Shown here: piece by piece, positions 38,901 to 50,369 of the stretch
How positions within the stretch are numbered: the stretch's first letter is position 1
Layout of the letters: each line of letters opens with the position of its first letter
Origin: Anisakis pegreffii
Lineage: Eukaryota > Nematoda > Chromadorea > Rhabditida > Anisakidae
Length of the DNA: 64,000 nt
Direction: 5' to 3'
Assembly: GCA_035041965.1 (NCBI GenBank)
Contig: JAPYMA010002318.1
Span: forward strand, 1-64,000
Made by a program: the position numbers and the translations under genes
Notes under the pieces: model-generated
Seen by the model: the letters and a program-made list of their open reading frames with translations, nothing else
What the model was told of the DNA's origin: nothing
Database searches by the model: none

Positions 38901-41900
38901 GTTCAGTGCTATTAAACGCATTGTTTTTTCTCGGAAATGAGTATATCAGCAAATTTTCAGAGCCATATACCAATGTATCGGTAGCAGTTCATGTTATGGT
39001 CGATCAAATTATGACGAGAAACGAATTTGAAGTAATTTATCACTCGGATTCTTTACTAGTAGTCATCACTGTCCTTAATCAAGCTCTCGATAAGGTGTTC
39101 TCGAGGGAAAAGCGCTAACGGCCAGCTGCTCGTCGTCCCCATTTGATTAACATTTCTAAAACTCAAATTTTGCTCTCTGATCACTAAATTATGCTGAATT
39201 GTGGCTTTGCAAAATATTGACGTTATTCATACACGAATGAATATGCGCTTCTTTGTTTTTCTTCTTTTTTAGCAAAATGGGAAATTTCAAATGCGATTGA
39301 AACCTTACAAATTGAACTTTTGCAACAAACAGATTTTTTGAGTTAATGAAATTTGTTTCCAATTGAAACAATCCGTGTTGACCTCGACCAATATAATTTA
39401 TTTTGCGTGAAGATAATAAATTGTTTTTGCAGTGTATAATGCGACTGACATTACGACAGAAATGGGTGGAAATGAGACTTTCATACGAGAAAGAACGATC
39501 CTCCGATAAACCAATCAAACTTCGATCGAGTAATTTTTATCGTCGATTTTTAAATTCATCAGATAATTTATCAAGAACGATAATCAACGATATTAACGAT
39601 AATTAACGATGTTAACGATAATTTATCAGTTTTTTAAAATCCAGATGCGATTTTTTAAACTTTTTGATTATCGCTCCCTAGTGGCATCCCTTCAATGGCT
39701 CATTAAGTAATAGGCAATAGTATCGGCGATATCTGGAGTGAGTTGAGTTTAAGGGCATGATCTACAGATCAATGTGTGCTCCTAGTTCATTCCAGGCTCC
39801 TCATCCCCTCGATATGCGCCCTTTGTGGTTTACTCGCACTCCTCCAGTAAGTGCGATTTCATGTGACACTTGCAAAATGCTGGCAGCAGAATCAGTTGTA
39901 GAAATAACCTTAGCCGCTTTAAATCGGAAGAATTCGTGAGAGTCTAAACAGATTCGAGCATCATGAAATTTGAACTTTCAGTTGCGTACATTTGGAATCC
40001 GAATTTACAAATATTGAACGCGCTTGAAACCACATCAATTGGACGAGATGAGATTCGTGTTTATAAAAGTGGTCTGGTTGAATACGTCCAAAGGTATTTC
40101 TTCTACTGCTTCTGTAAGATGCAGATGCAGGATTGCCTTTATCCTTGATATATTCTGCATGAGGAACATATCATGCGTTTTATCCATGGTATCAACATTT
40201 TGTTTATCAAAACCATTTCAGGATGATTGTAACAACCTACGAACACCATCATCTTCATACGTTTCCGTTCGAGAAACGAAACTGTACATTGAGATTTACG
40301 AACGGTGAGTAGTGTTTTTGAATTATCCATAATAGATCAATATTTTAGGGCAGTATAGAACAATATATTGGGGGAAATCTGGTGGACTTTGCGATTTCTT
40401 GAAGATATGACTGATCAGTAGATATGAAAATTGCTGAAGCTGTATCGATAGATATTGCCACTATCAAGGACATTGCCTGAAGTTCCTCGAGCGATTCATT
40501 CGGTTTTGCAGAAGACGCTCGAGCACAATGGTCTCGTGTCGCCTCTATTATGGTACCGAAAAGCGGATGGGGTCTATGGACGCTGATCGATTGGCATCGA
40601 AACGGCAGAGCAGTTTCACTGGAATTGAAGAGGTATTTATTTGAGGTTTTCATTGGCCACAATTTTTGATGTAAAATTTCACAGAGAATTTGAGTTTGTC
40701 AAGCAAAGATCAAAAAGCTGACACCGATTTCGACGTTGAGAATCGCGAAAAATACATTGCTTCGGTTGAGTGATGAGATAATGCATTGGGCTCTTTGAGG
40801 TCTGCGAATATCTGGATGTGGACGTTGTATCTACCGACGATGCTACTCTTGTTGTGCTCATGGATATCGCTATGGATGAATACAAAATCGCAACTCTCAA
40901 GGACATTGCTCAATTCAACTGCCTTTCTCACTATTCTTATTATTGTTAGTTTTGATTCTGATTTTGTAGCTCTTTCATTATCATATTCAATCATTTGACA
41001 CACGTTTTTTGGGTGGGAGGATAAGGGCGAGAAGGGATCGGATTAGTAGCAATAAACAGTAACAATGATCCCGATAAGAAATTTAATTGTGATCATTGAA
41101 CTAACTAAATAATTACTAATCGATTACGGATCATTAAATAGATTATTAGCGTAAGGAATCATCCATTAGGACAAAGGATTCCCTACGCTAATATCGCTAT
41201 CTGTGTGGAAAGAATCATGTCAAGGAAGTGTGGGGATATAGCTCAGGGGTAGAGCGCTCCCTTAGCATGGGAGAGGGCTGGGGTTCAATTCCCCATATCT
41301 CCAGAGAATTTTAAACTTTTCAAATATGACATTTTTGATATTGGTGATAACAGAAAATCATAAACTCGTGATGAGTTATCGTAAATACTGACTGAATAAA
41401 TAGATAAATTTCGCACCAACGCTGTCGAGATTGATGACTGAATTTGCTTTCAGGTGATATGTAATTGTTGGAATCTACAAAGGACATCCTATTTGAAAGC
41501 GATTGATATTTGGAATTTGTTGATACTAACGTTTGCGTTCATCGCGATACTTCACTCGGCCATCGTCACCAGTTCGGCTTTGAAGGAGCACGACGTGGTG
41601 AGGAGTCGAGTGAGTGCTTCACATCATATCAATTAATATTATCAGTATTTCATTGTGATCATTTTTATCATCATTTAGTCAATCACACAAGCCTACCTAT
41701 GATCAGATTTGTTCATCTGATTATGAGTCGGAAAGAATTTCTGTATCCTGGAGAATCCCTATTTTTTCCGGTTCTTTTTTCGTACTTCTCTTGTAACATA
41801 TAGTGAAACTATTATCAACTCTCTTCCCCTCTACATAAAAAAAGAATCGTCCATTTTCAGACATACTACAATGATGAAATGGATGAGAAAACACGCTGGT

Positions 41901-42055
41901 TAAGTGAGACCCCGTATTATGCCCAACTGCCCGAAGAACAACCGAAAACAATCGCGAAAATTTGTGATTACGTCTTTCGGATATTGTTTCCGGTCGCCTT
42001 TCTGGCCGCATCGACCGTTTATTTCTTACAGTTTCTTAAGCCGTATTTGAAATGA
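35944..42055 (+). CDS. Pentameric ligand-gated ion channel subunit, lacking first Cys of Cys-loop
   Basis: Ten exons join in phase to 448 aa: 35944-36239, 38721-38803, 38961-39031, 39433-39529, 39982-40093, 40222-40304, 40512-40632, 40800-40944, 41454-41597, 41861-42055. Signal peptide from MNAFIAFYSLSSIIFS, then an unusual Thr/Asn-rich stretch before the ligand domain. Family landmarks: DREITERILRTYRFP, LRQKWVEMRLSY, AYIWNPNLQILNA, TFPFEKRNCTLRF, M1 YLPTMLLLLCSWISLW, M2 LSRTLLNSTAFLTILII, M3 TSYLKAIDIWNLLI, a short M3-M4 loop and M4 LFPVAFLAASTVYFL. Such subunits form neurotransmitter-gated channels in the plasma membrane, and the overall pattern is nearest the anion-channel branch. Odd: the residue aligned with the first Cys of the Cys-loop is Glu, and the PAR motif before M2 reads LSR. 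ATG at 35944 was chosen for the signal peptide; in-frame upstream codons are open. Confidence 0.88.
41145..41192. repeat. Hairpin 40 bp upstream of tRNA-Ala
   Basis: ATTAGCGTAAGGAATC (41145-41160) pairs with GATTCCCTACGCTAAT (41177-41192) with one mismatch and a 16-nt loop. It lies within an intron of the channel gene just before the tRNA-Ala at 41232. Possibly a foldback element; role unknown. Confidence 0.6.
41232..41303 (+). tRNA. tRNA-Ala (AGC), copy 1, intronic in channel gene
   Basis: A 72-nt gene starts GGGGATATAGCTCAGGGG. Anticodon arm CTCCC-TTAGCAT-GGGAG gives AGC. The acceptor carries the G3:U70 pair that specifies alanine. The B box GGTTCAATTCC is intact. TTTT follows about 6 nt downstream. 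It lies on the same strand as, and inside an intron of, the channel gene (between exons 40800-40944 and 41454-41597). Confidence 0.95.
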
Positions 42056-42529
42056 TTGTATTGTATTTGTATGTAACATATTGGTTGTTTTTGCAATAAA
42101 TTGTTTTTAGGGTTGTATGAAAGGCATTTTTATGTTTATCTTGAATTGACTCCACAATGGTATAAGTTTTATGAGTAGGCAGCATAAAACCCTGGCAGGG
42201 GGAAGCATATTGGATGCACTGAAAAGAATTAGCATTGAAGCATTATCTGCGATTTGATTTCTAAAACTCAGGTCAAGACCGTGGATCATCTCAGAGTTAT
42301 TAATGATGGTAGTAGATCAGTCATTCTCTACTAGACGATGAGCTTCTGGATGAGATAGATATGATGAACAAGGATCAAGTTATGCCAGTTCATAAGGACA
42401 GAAGATTTTATTCATTTGGTCGAGGCCTGATCGTATAGATTGTCTGAAAAGGGTCTCGACATAAACGATAAACAAAATCTAAAGTCAATTCGATGAATAA
42501 TAATAGATTCGATAGTATTTAAATATCGT

Positions 42530-42601
42530 GGGGATATAGCTCAGGGGTAGAGCGCTCCCTTAGCATGGGAGAGGGCTGGGGTTCAATTCCCCATATCTCC
42601 A
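42530..42601 (+). tRNA. tRNA-Ala (AGC), copy 2, array unit 1
   Basis: The sequence is identical over all 72 nt to the gene at 41232. It is followed by GGAATTTTTG, supplying a Pol III T-run terminator. Confidence 0.95.
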
Positions 42602-42795
42602 GGAATTTTTGAACTTTTTAAACAATTAACTGAGTGAGGAATTGAAGTGATTATTTGCCAGATCTTCAGGGTCTCTAATGAACGCTTCTTTAGATCCTAT
42701 CCTTCAGATTCTTCTTCTCTGAGATAGAATATTTACTCTTTACAATAAAACTATTCGATGAATAAGAATATGATTCGATAGTATTTTCAAATCGT

Positions 42796-42867
42796 GGGGA
42801 TATAGCTCAGGGGTAGAGCGCTCCCTTAGCATGGGAGAGGGCTGGGGTTCAATTCCCCATATCTCCA
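42796..42867 (+). tRNA. tRNA-Ala (AGC), copy 3, array unit 2
   Basis: The 72 nt are identical to the other copies. T-run terminator and flanks are shared with units 1 and 3. Confidence 0.95.
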
Positions 42868-43054
42868 GGAATTTTTGAACTTTTTAAACAATTAACTGAG
42901 GAATTGAAGTGATTATCTGTCAGATCTTCATGGTCTCTAATGAACGCTTCTTTAGATCCTATCCTTCAGATTCTTTTTCTCCGAATAGAATACTTACTTT
43001 TAAAATAAAACTGTTCGATGAATAACAATAGATTCGATAGTACTTTCACATCGT

Positions 43055-43126
43055 GGGGATATAGCTCAGGGGTAGAGCGCTCCCTTAGCATGGGAGAGGG
43101 CTGGGGTTCAATTCCCCATATCTCCA
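43055..43126 (+). tRNA. tRNA-Ala (AGC), copy 4, array unit 3
   Basis: The 72 nt are identical to the other copies. This is the last unit; similarity to the other units fades after about 43270. Confidence 0.95.
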
Positions 43127-44298
43127 GGAATTTTTGAACTTTTTGAACAATGAACTGAGGAATTGAAGTGATTATTTATCAGATCTTCAGGGTCTCTAAT
43201 GAACGCTTCTTTAGATCCTATCCTTCAGATTCTTTTTCTCCGAATAGAATACTTTCTTTTACAATAAAAATGAAATGAGCCTCACTTCATATCAAAATCC
43301 TTCATCGAGTTCAATATTTCTATGACTCAGTATATAATTTCCGTCTCAATATCGCAGTCAATTTCATGTCAACATATCTTTCTTAGGTGATAAGTACCTG
43401 TGATGTTCTGGCTTGATGCTATTCAGCAATTGCTAATTGAGGCATAACATGCGTTTATGACGGAAACACACAAATCTAAGACATTACTCATCGGTGTGCA
43501 AAGGTAAACAAATGATGCGATACGATGTATTATTATTACTGTCCGTCGATGGCCTGATATGTGCTTAAGGAATGAATCCTTCCTCAACGTTGTTCCTTCT
43601 TTGCAACATCGGTCGGTATTCCGTTCACCGTTTGTTTGCTCAACAATTTTGATGTGCTCGTTTAACGCAATCCTCTCGCTTGCTAGCATCTTTAACGATT
43701 GATTCTACGTGCCACTTCTTCGTCATCATGCCTATTGATTACATTGTTATTCATACAACAATCGAAAAGGTGTTTGAGACAATTTTTCAACGCCATCCAA
43801 TACTATTCGAACTGTTCGAAATTAAGCTCGTTGTTTTATTCGAAACTTTTTATTGGATTCATTCATTTTGATCGTCTTTTCCGTACAATTCAAAAGGTGA
43901 TTAGGGCAGATTAATCGTTCAAAATTTGATGCAGACTCATTGGAAGCATCGCAATTCCGTCCAAGAAATTCACCTTAATCTGTGCGCTTTTCATTGAACT
44001 GTGAGCAAGATTCACTGGTAGGATTAGGCTAAGGAATGCGAGATTTGCTCACGATCAGTGTTGAGTGCTTAGCCAATGAATTTGAAGCGTTTGCGATGTT
44101 GAATTCAGTGAGTTGGGATGATTGGAATAATATGGGGCTTTGCAAATGAATCAGTTATCTAATATCGCAAATGGTTTAAGGTGCTTTCATTTCAATACTG
44201 TAATATTATGACAAATTGCTGATTCAACAAATTGCATAATTCATCAAAAGATTCTTCAATGAAACGATATCCGGTGTATCCAATTTGTCGAATAAATA

Positions 44299-47200
44299 AT
44301 GTCAATTTTATTATTCATCTTAACAACACTTCGTTTGTGTTCACGAAGTGTATTCGCTGACTTATGGTCTGAATCTGCCCGCATGAGCGATCTCCAGCAG
44401 GTCAGTTAATTTGAAAACGTCCAGAGTGTGGATGCGGTTTACCTGAATATGTTAACAAACTAAAGTTTCTTCTATCCAATCGTAACGAGAGTTATGATTG
44501 GATAGAAGCGATAATAACAATAGTGATAATGCTAAGAACAACACCGAATAACTATGAGACATTGCTACTTTAATCTCATTGTCAGAATACGTTTCGATCA
44601 ATTTAAAAATCATAAAATTGTAATTCATCTTGTTGCTAACCGGATCACTAACATGACTACTAGAATTTGACTGAGTTAAATGAAATCAAATCAGTTGAGT
44701 ATTCATTCATTCAAACGAAATTTCAAGTGGAGGGCATTATGTGGTCGCTACAGCGTCGCACAAGCTTATATGGAGGATTCAAACGCTCGCATTACGGTAT
44801 TCGCACCTGTTGACGACGTTTTCACCTATAATCCAAATTTGAGAGCACTCGATCAAAAAGAAACGCTAAGTCATATTGGTATGTTCATGTTGATAGTCAT
44901 GATGACTCAATAACTCAAGTTAAGTCTCATAATAGAGTGGATAAAGTATGAGTATAGAAAAGAATAATACTAATGATAATAATTACTACGATGACGTTGA
45001 CGTTGACGTTGACGTTGAAAATGATAATAATGATCGTATCATCATAAAATTTCAGTTGATTCTCAAGTATACGAGATCGGTAATGGAAAGAAATGGGAAA
45101 AACAAACACTGATTCGGAGTACAATTAATAGTGGTTATTTGTATATAACTCAGTTCGAAAACAATCCAAATAATTTTGTGAGTTCTCTTTGAATTATTCA
45201 AGCAAAACTTAAAGCAATTGAAAATCACTAGCAATCATCATCAAATTCTAAGTATTGTTGATAAGATAACGAGAACACTTCCCAAAACAGTCATGGATGA
45301 TAAATCTCCTGGATTCTGAAGAGATCGATTCTGACGCTTAAATGGCCCGGTTCGGAGCGTTTGCTCTTCACAGCAGATCAATGCCGTGAAGTTACTTTGA
45401 TACGTCCATCATATCTATATTAAATAATAAATGTCATTTCAAATATCACACATAAAATGAAGGCTAAAACAAATTCATAAGTCATTTATAAAAGAACTCA
45501 ATGACTAACTTTGCAGTCATATTTTGCTAATGCTGCACGCCTATGTAATCATGCCTCAAACCAATGGTCAATTATCAGTGGTGAACAGTATCTGTACAAA
45601 ACATGCACACCAATTGGACACAGACCTTATCCGGGAACGGCTCTATCGTTCATACGCGATCAGGATCGAACAATTTTCATCGAACGCCAATACGATAATC
45701 ATCAATTAACGTCATTCTTTGTTCATTTTCTCACTGATTCATAATAATCCCATGAAAAGATTCTCCCATTCACTCATTCAGTTCAATCATTAGCTGGAAA
45801 ATAATGCAAAAGTGAACTGTCGAATTTCTCATAAGCGTGATCAATCAACAGAATATCTGAATGTTGATCTACCCACTGAACAAAACCTGAAATTGGATAA
45901 TAGTGCGGGATCTTGTTCGAATCACTTACAAAGATAAATGATACTCTGAGCAGAGTTAAGATTTCTCAGCTGGAATCATATATGAAAGAGCTTGTTGAAT
46001 CCAAATATCATCCACAACCATATATAGAATGAAACTTCAATTGTGTGAGTTGATGAATGGAGTGAATAAAATTGCAGTGAGATACGTGATATATTAGATC
46101 GAGTTCCAGATATAGCGTTGGTCATTTACGGCAGTTCAGCATGGAATGGCTTTCATACATTTTTTCTACCAACCAATAAAGCTTTTTCACAGGTTAGTTT
46201 TTGGCTTTATAGTGGCTAGACAAGAGAATGTGTTCATTTGCTTTAATAGGAATTGTTTATCATAAAGTTGTAATGCAATATGTCCTCAGGCGATCCAAAA
46301 TATTGCGTAGATCTATGACTGCCGTCATCTCTGAGCATTTGGGCCGAAGTAGAGTACCACTACGCTATCGTGGATGCTCTTATTTAAGGGATAGCTTATC
46401 TCGCTCGGTATTACTGGTATCCACATTTTAAGAGTTTTCACGAATAGATCATCTGCCTATCTGTGTGCTCAAGTTTAACTTACGAGCTCATGACTTCTAT
46501 TATCACGGGATAGATCATAACGTAAACTATTTGAAAAGCAAATGCTTCGTGCAGTGAAAATCCCTCATTCAAGCAACAGCTAATTATAAATCTTTATGAA
46601 ATCGCGATAGTAACTGAAAGGCTACGTGTCCTCGTATGATCAGGAATATTCTATAGACATTTTGATATGATCGTCGCCATCTGAAGGCATTTGATTCGTA
46701 GCAGAGCGATATAATCGTAGCAGAGCTGCGATATGAATCTGGTTTAAGGTGATGGATCGAAATCGCATCGATCGTGAAGTGTTGTTAGCGCATGTGACAG
46801 GAAAGAATCGAGTTCTGTTCACGTATTCGTGGCTTTATGATGGTGGTATTCACTACTATCCGTCCGTGCGATTCTCGTCGAATATCATCGAGGACAACTT
46901 CAAGTTGCGATTGACGATGCGAAATATTACCGATCGACGAACAGGCCGTTGGGATAGTCAGTTATACTGCTCGCTCAAATTTTCCGTCCCACTGGAATTC
47001 ATTCTCATCTCACTGACCCAATCTGGCCAAATATTTCCCTCATTACAATTGCGACAACATGAAACTAATTTTGATCATTCGCTTGAAGTAAACTAAAAAA
47101 TACTGATAACCTGGTTTATAGTCTATGCCGTATCGGATGTCTACGAACGGTATAGTCAGTTCCGGCGGGGTGCCGTATGGGCTAAAGTTTTGGTACCGAA

Positions 47201-50200
47201 CATACCGGTACAAAATGGCGTCGTTCATATTATCGATAACGTTTTAGGGATTGTCACCCACACAATTGATCAGGTCAGTCAGCACTACCGTGATACTGTC
47301 AAAAGTCTTCCATAACAATCCTCTCATCCTTTTGAAAACGCTAATCTCATGTTGCACTAACAGAGTTATCGATATCGCTTGAAATTGTTCTGATCATCAC
47401 GAAAATTGTTATCTACAGTGATAACAGTCTCATAATGTAACTTGTAGGCATGTGATATTGATACTGCCGTTATTTCCATGAAAATGATCAATGTTATCAT
47501 TGTTTGCAGTTGTTAATGGGTAATCCAAGGTGTACAACTCTAATGCGCTATATGAACACAATTGGTCAACTGGTTCGCGGTTATCTATCAGCGAGTGGTG
47601 GTCTGGTGACTTTCTTTGCTCCATACAATGAAGCATTCGAACGTATTCCCGAAAATATCGAACGACGTCTGCTGAGGAATCGTATTTGGCTGGAACAGGT
47701 TCCTTTCTATCACAATCACTTCATACTAATGCAAAATCTAATGTTGCTCTTCAATCATTCACTTGATGCTGTTCAGGTTTTGAAGCTACACATTGTACCG
47801 GCCAAAGAGTTGACCAGTAACGAAATTACCAATCAAACAATTGTAAACTCGGTTGATAATCGATTCCAGCTCTATTTCATACGAGGCGAATGGCCGAAAA
47901 ATAATATCAGTATGTTTCACGATCATTCTTTCACAATTTTCATGGGAACGATGAGATCGCTTCAAACATAATAGTTCCGTTGGCAAGCGCTATCCCAACA
48001 CATAATTCGATGATAGAACCGTAAGCCGTATGAATTCATGTGGAACTTTTAGTCAGTCAATGCTGATTTTATTGCACCTTCAAGTCAATCACTCTCCTTG
48101 GTGTACCTTATGAATTAAGCAAAAAAAATAGGTGAACAATGAAATCGCTTACAAACAACTATTCTGTATTGCCTGAAAGACTTGATGTGAGGGCAAGAAT
48201 TTCCAAAATATCTCTCCGAATGATCAAAATGAAATCAGCTAATCTCTTCAGCATATTACGTGATTGGTGCCGGTATTAAAGCAGCTCTGATTCAAGAGAA
48301 TGTAGCAGGGACGAATGGTATCGTACACTACATTGATCGAGTCCTTGGTGTACCCTATCAAACACTCTGGGAACTGATTCGGAACGATTCACAGCTACAG
48401 TAATACTATTCTTTTTATTACCAGCTATTCAATACCATATTCTGAAATGAGCAAAAGTTTGACAGCTGGATCAAGTATGGTAACAACCTCGTCAATTTTG
48501 ATCTGACTGTAAATTCTAATGATACTGAATGTAATATGAAACAATTACAGAGAGCAGAAATGCTAGTTGTGAATGAATCGGAAGAGGTTAAACTTTACAG
48601 CCTAACCATGTAGTTAAAATTTGGTCAAGTAGTCGAAAACTTCAACGTTGATTTGAATTCTTATCGCAAATGATTTCTGAATCAGCGTTCTCATTTTTCG
48701 ACGGTGAAAACTGCGGAAAATTTCCTTCGAGAAGTTTGAAATGTGCTAGAATAATAATGAAGTATAAGGAATACTTGTTTACAGGACATCCTATCAAATG
48801 CTCACAAATATGCAATTGCAATATACACTCGATCCGTGGCAAGTTTTAACGCCTGAACAAAATCTGACGTTCTTTGTGCCCACCGATGAGGCATGGCAGA
48901 ATGTGAGCGTTTTCATCAATCAACGCCCATTACAACATTAAAGTCTTGAATCGAATAGAAAATTCAAATTGAGGAACTAGGCTAATCGCAAGTGATCTAA
49001 AAAGAACACACCTTGAACTATGAAAGGGTGAAGAATGAGACGGTAGTGTGGGGATATAGCTCAGGGGTAGAGCGCTCCCTTAGCATGGGAGAGGGCTGGG
49101 GTTCAATTCCCCATATCTCCAGATAACTTTTTTTTCGCCGTGGAACATTTTACTGTCATCATGTCCTCACCTTCTATATCTAATGGTACTCACTGCATTG
49201 TGAAGATAAGTTTTCTTAGGAGCAGTTATCGTCCAAAATGTGATATGAAAGAATGAAGAAATTCAAATCCTTGGAATGTGATAAGAAATGGCAAAGGAAG
49301 TTCTATGGTGAACTGAGTGTGTGGGGATATAGCTCAGGGGTAGAGCGCTCCCTTAGCATGGGAGAGGGCTGGGGTTCAATTCCCCATATCTCCAGATCAA
49401 TTTTTTCGCTAACTGAACATATTTTACTGTCATCGTGTCTTTATCTTCTAAATCTGGTAGTATCCATTGTATTCTGAAGATAAATTTTCTTGGGATAAAT
49501 ATCATCTAGCTTAACCAGAATTTCAAAATCGATCTAGTGTGAACCTCCGGCAAAACCTTTAAATTGGTTCTCAGACGACACAAATTTCAACTCAACTTCA
49601 AATTTGATTAAAGGTGCCATCATCGTTGAGATATCGAATGACTGACGGTAATCACTGGTTATCACTTCAATACGTGCTCAAGAGACACATCATTCAAGGT
49701 CAAGCATTGATGTACACGGATCTTCGAGAGCGAACATATGTGATGATGAACGACGAAATGGTTGTGGTACGCCGAAGAGGGCGATGTTAGTCGCAATTAC
49801 ACATCTACGATCTTCCTTTCATCATCGATCCTCCGTAGATTCTGCGATTTAGTTACAGTCTCAAAAATTCACTTTAAGCTTACTCCGATATTCAATTTAT
49901 AGTTTTCTTTGAAGTATATTCAAAGAAAACTCAAAATCCTTCCAAAATGAAACGTCTTGACAACAATTTTCAATTTTTACCGAATATAACTCAACTCAAT
50001 AGGTATCATTGCTTATAGGTGCCAACGATCATTTCTTGTGCATGCTTGTATTTTGATATTCATCAAGCGTAAACGCAAAGGCTTTAAGTTGCTGAATTTT
50101 TCCCAAATTCAGATTTTGAACTATATTGGCCAAGGGGCAATCGTGTCGCACGTATTCTTGAAGGTGGTCAAATCGGTGGCATAAACGGCTACATGCATTT

Positions 50201-50369
50201 GATTGATAATGTACTCATCTATGAGCCGGATCTGCGAGCTACAGCGTGTGCAATTGTGCCGTTTGATTATTTACTCATTGTATGTTTGATATTATTGTAC
50301 TTCAACAATAATCACAATGACATGCTTCGAGCGTTACTTTATCTTGTGTATATAAGTGGATTAATATGA
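44299..50369 (+). CDS. Secreted/surface protein with four fasciclin (FAS1) domains
   Basis: Exon 1 (44299-44400) encodes a signal peptide (MSILLFILTTLRLCSRSVFA) and ends in phase at GTCAGT. FAS1-a: YSVAQAYMEDSNARITVFAP (44728-44878), then exon 45056-45133 and one or more poorly resolved exons near 45520. FAS1-b: EIRDILDRVPDIALV and HTFFLPTNKAFSQ (46078-46192), HVTGKNRVLF (from 46749), NGVVHIIDNVLG (about 47217). FAS1-c: VTFFAPYNEAFERIP (about 47610), LKLHIVPAKEL, NGIVHYIDRVLG (about 48315). FAS1-d: NLTFFVPTDEAW (about 48860), LKRHIIQGQAL (about 49675), NGYMHLIDNVLIYEP (about 50185). Four FAS1 domains match the TGFBI/periostin class of matrix or adhesion proteins. If the donor at 50281 is not used, the end is hydrophobic (YLLIVCLILLYF), stop 50367-50369. 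Two tRNA-Ala genes lie in a late intron. Confidence 0.85.
44469..44508. repeat. Perfect 13-bp hairpin
   Basis: CTTCTATCCAATC (44469-44481) and GATTGGATAGAAG (44496-44508) are exact reverse complements around a 14-nt loop. It lies in the first intron of the fasciclin gene. Confidence 0.6.
44993..45018. repeat. GACGTT hexamer, four tandem copies
   Basis: GACGTT repeats four times without interruption in an intron of the fasciclin gene. Simple repeat, no function inferred. Confidence 0.8.
49050..49121 (+). tRNA. tRNA-Ala (AGC), copy 5, intronic in fasciclin gene
   Basis: The 72 nt are identical to the other five copies. A strong terminator (TTTTTTTT) follows. It is on the same strand as, and inside an intron of, the fasciclin gene. 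Together with the next copy it forms a separate duplicated pair with a 273-bp period and flanks unlike those of the 42.5-43.3 kb array. Confidence 0.95.
49323..49394 (+). tRNA. tRNA-Ala (AGC), copy 6, intronic in fasciclin gene
   Basis: The 72 nt are identical to the other copies, followed by TTTTTT. The downstream flank (ATTTTACTGTCATC, then TCTTC and GAAGATAA) repeats that of copy 5 with substitutions. Confidence 0.95.

Larger units (their letters stand above)
42480..43270 (+). repeat. Tandem segmental repeat, three tRNA-Ala units of about 260 bp
   Basis: Three units share the tRNA and flanks: upstream TTCGATGAATAA then GATTCGATAGTA; downstream GGAATTTTTGAAC and CTAATGAACGCTTC with TTTAGATCCTATCCTTCAGA. 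tRNA starts are at 42530, 42796 and 43055, so the periods are 266 and 259 bp. The tRNA bodies are identical while flanks differ by scattered substitutions and small indels. Unequal crossing-over of one tRNA-bearing segment explains the layout. Confidence 0.9.
42056..44298. other. Intergenic region with tRNA-Ala tandem array
   Basis: Besides the three tRNA-Ala repeat units (about 42480-43270), no protein gene is supported. A perfect 13-bp hairpin of the type seen at 41145 appears just beyond, inside the next gene's first intron. Open frames at 43423-43914 show no domain or splice context. Confidence 0.4.

Noticed and set aside
39757..39939. Exon between 39529 and 39982 in the channel gene
   Set aside because: It does not fit the required phase, whereas 39529 to 39982 joins directly and restores the expected sequence before IWNPN.
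40340..40400. Extra channel exon after the Cys-loop
   Set aside because: Exon 40222-40304 joins directly to 40512-40632 in phase, and spacing to M1 then matches the family; the extra segment would bring a stop codon.
40685..40693. Nine-nucleotide microexon in the channel gene
   Set aside because: It is phase-compatible, but direct joining of 40632 to 40800 also keeps phase and gives the normal residue spacing before M1.
42480..43270. CRISPR-like spaced repeats
   Set aside because: The repeated 72-nt unit is a tRNA gene, the spacers are themselves homologous, and the DNA is eukaryotic.
47043..47228. Minus-strand 61-codon frame
   Set aside because: It is antisense to a FAS1-domain exon.
49253..49477. 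Plus-strand 74-codon open frame
   Set aside because: Much of it is translation of the tRNA-Ala gene at 49323-49394.
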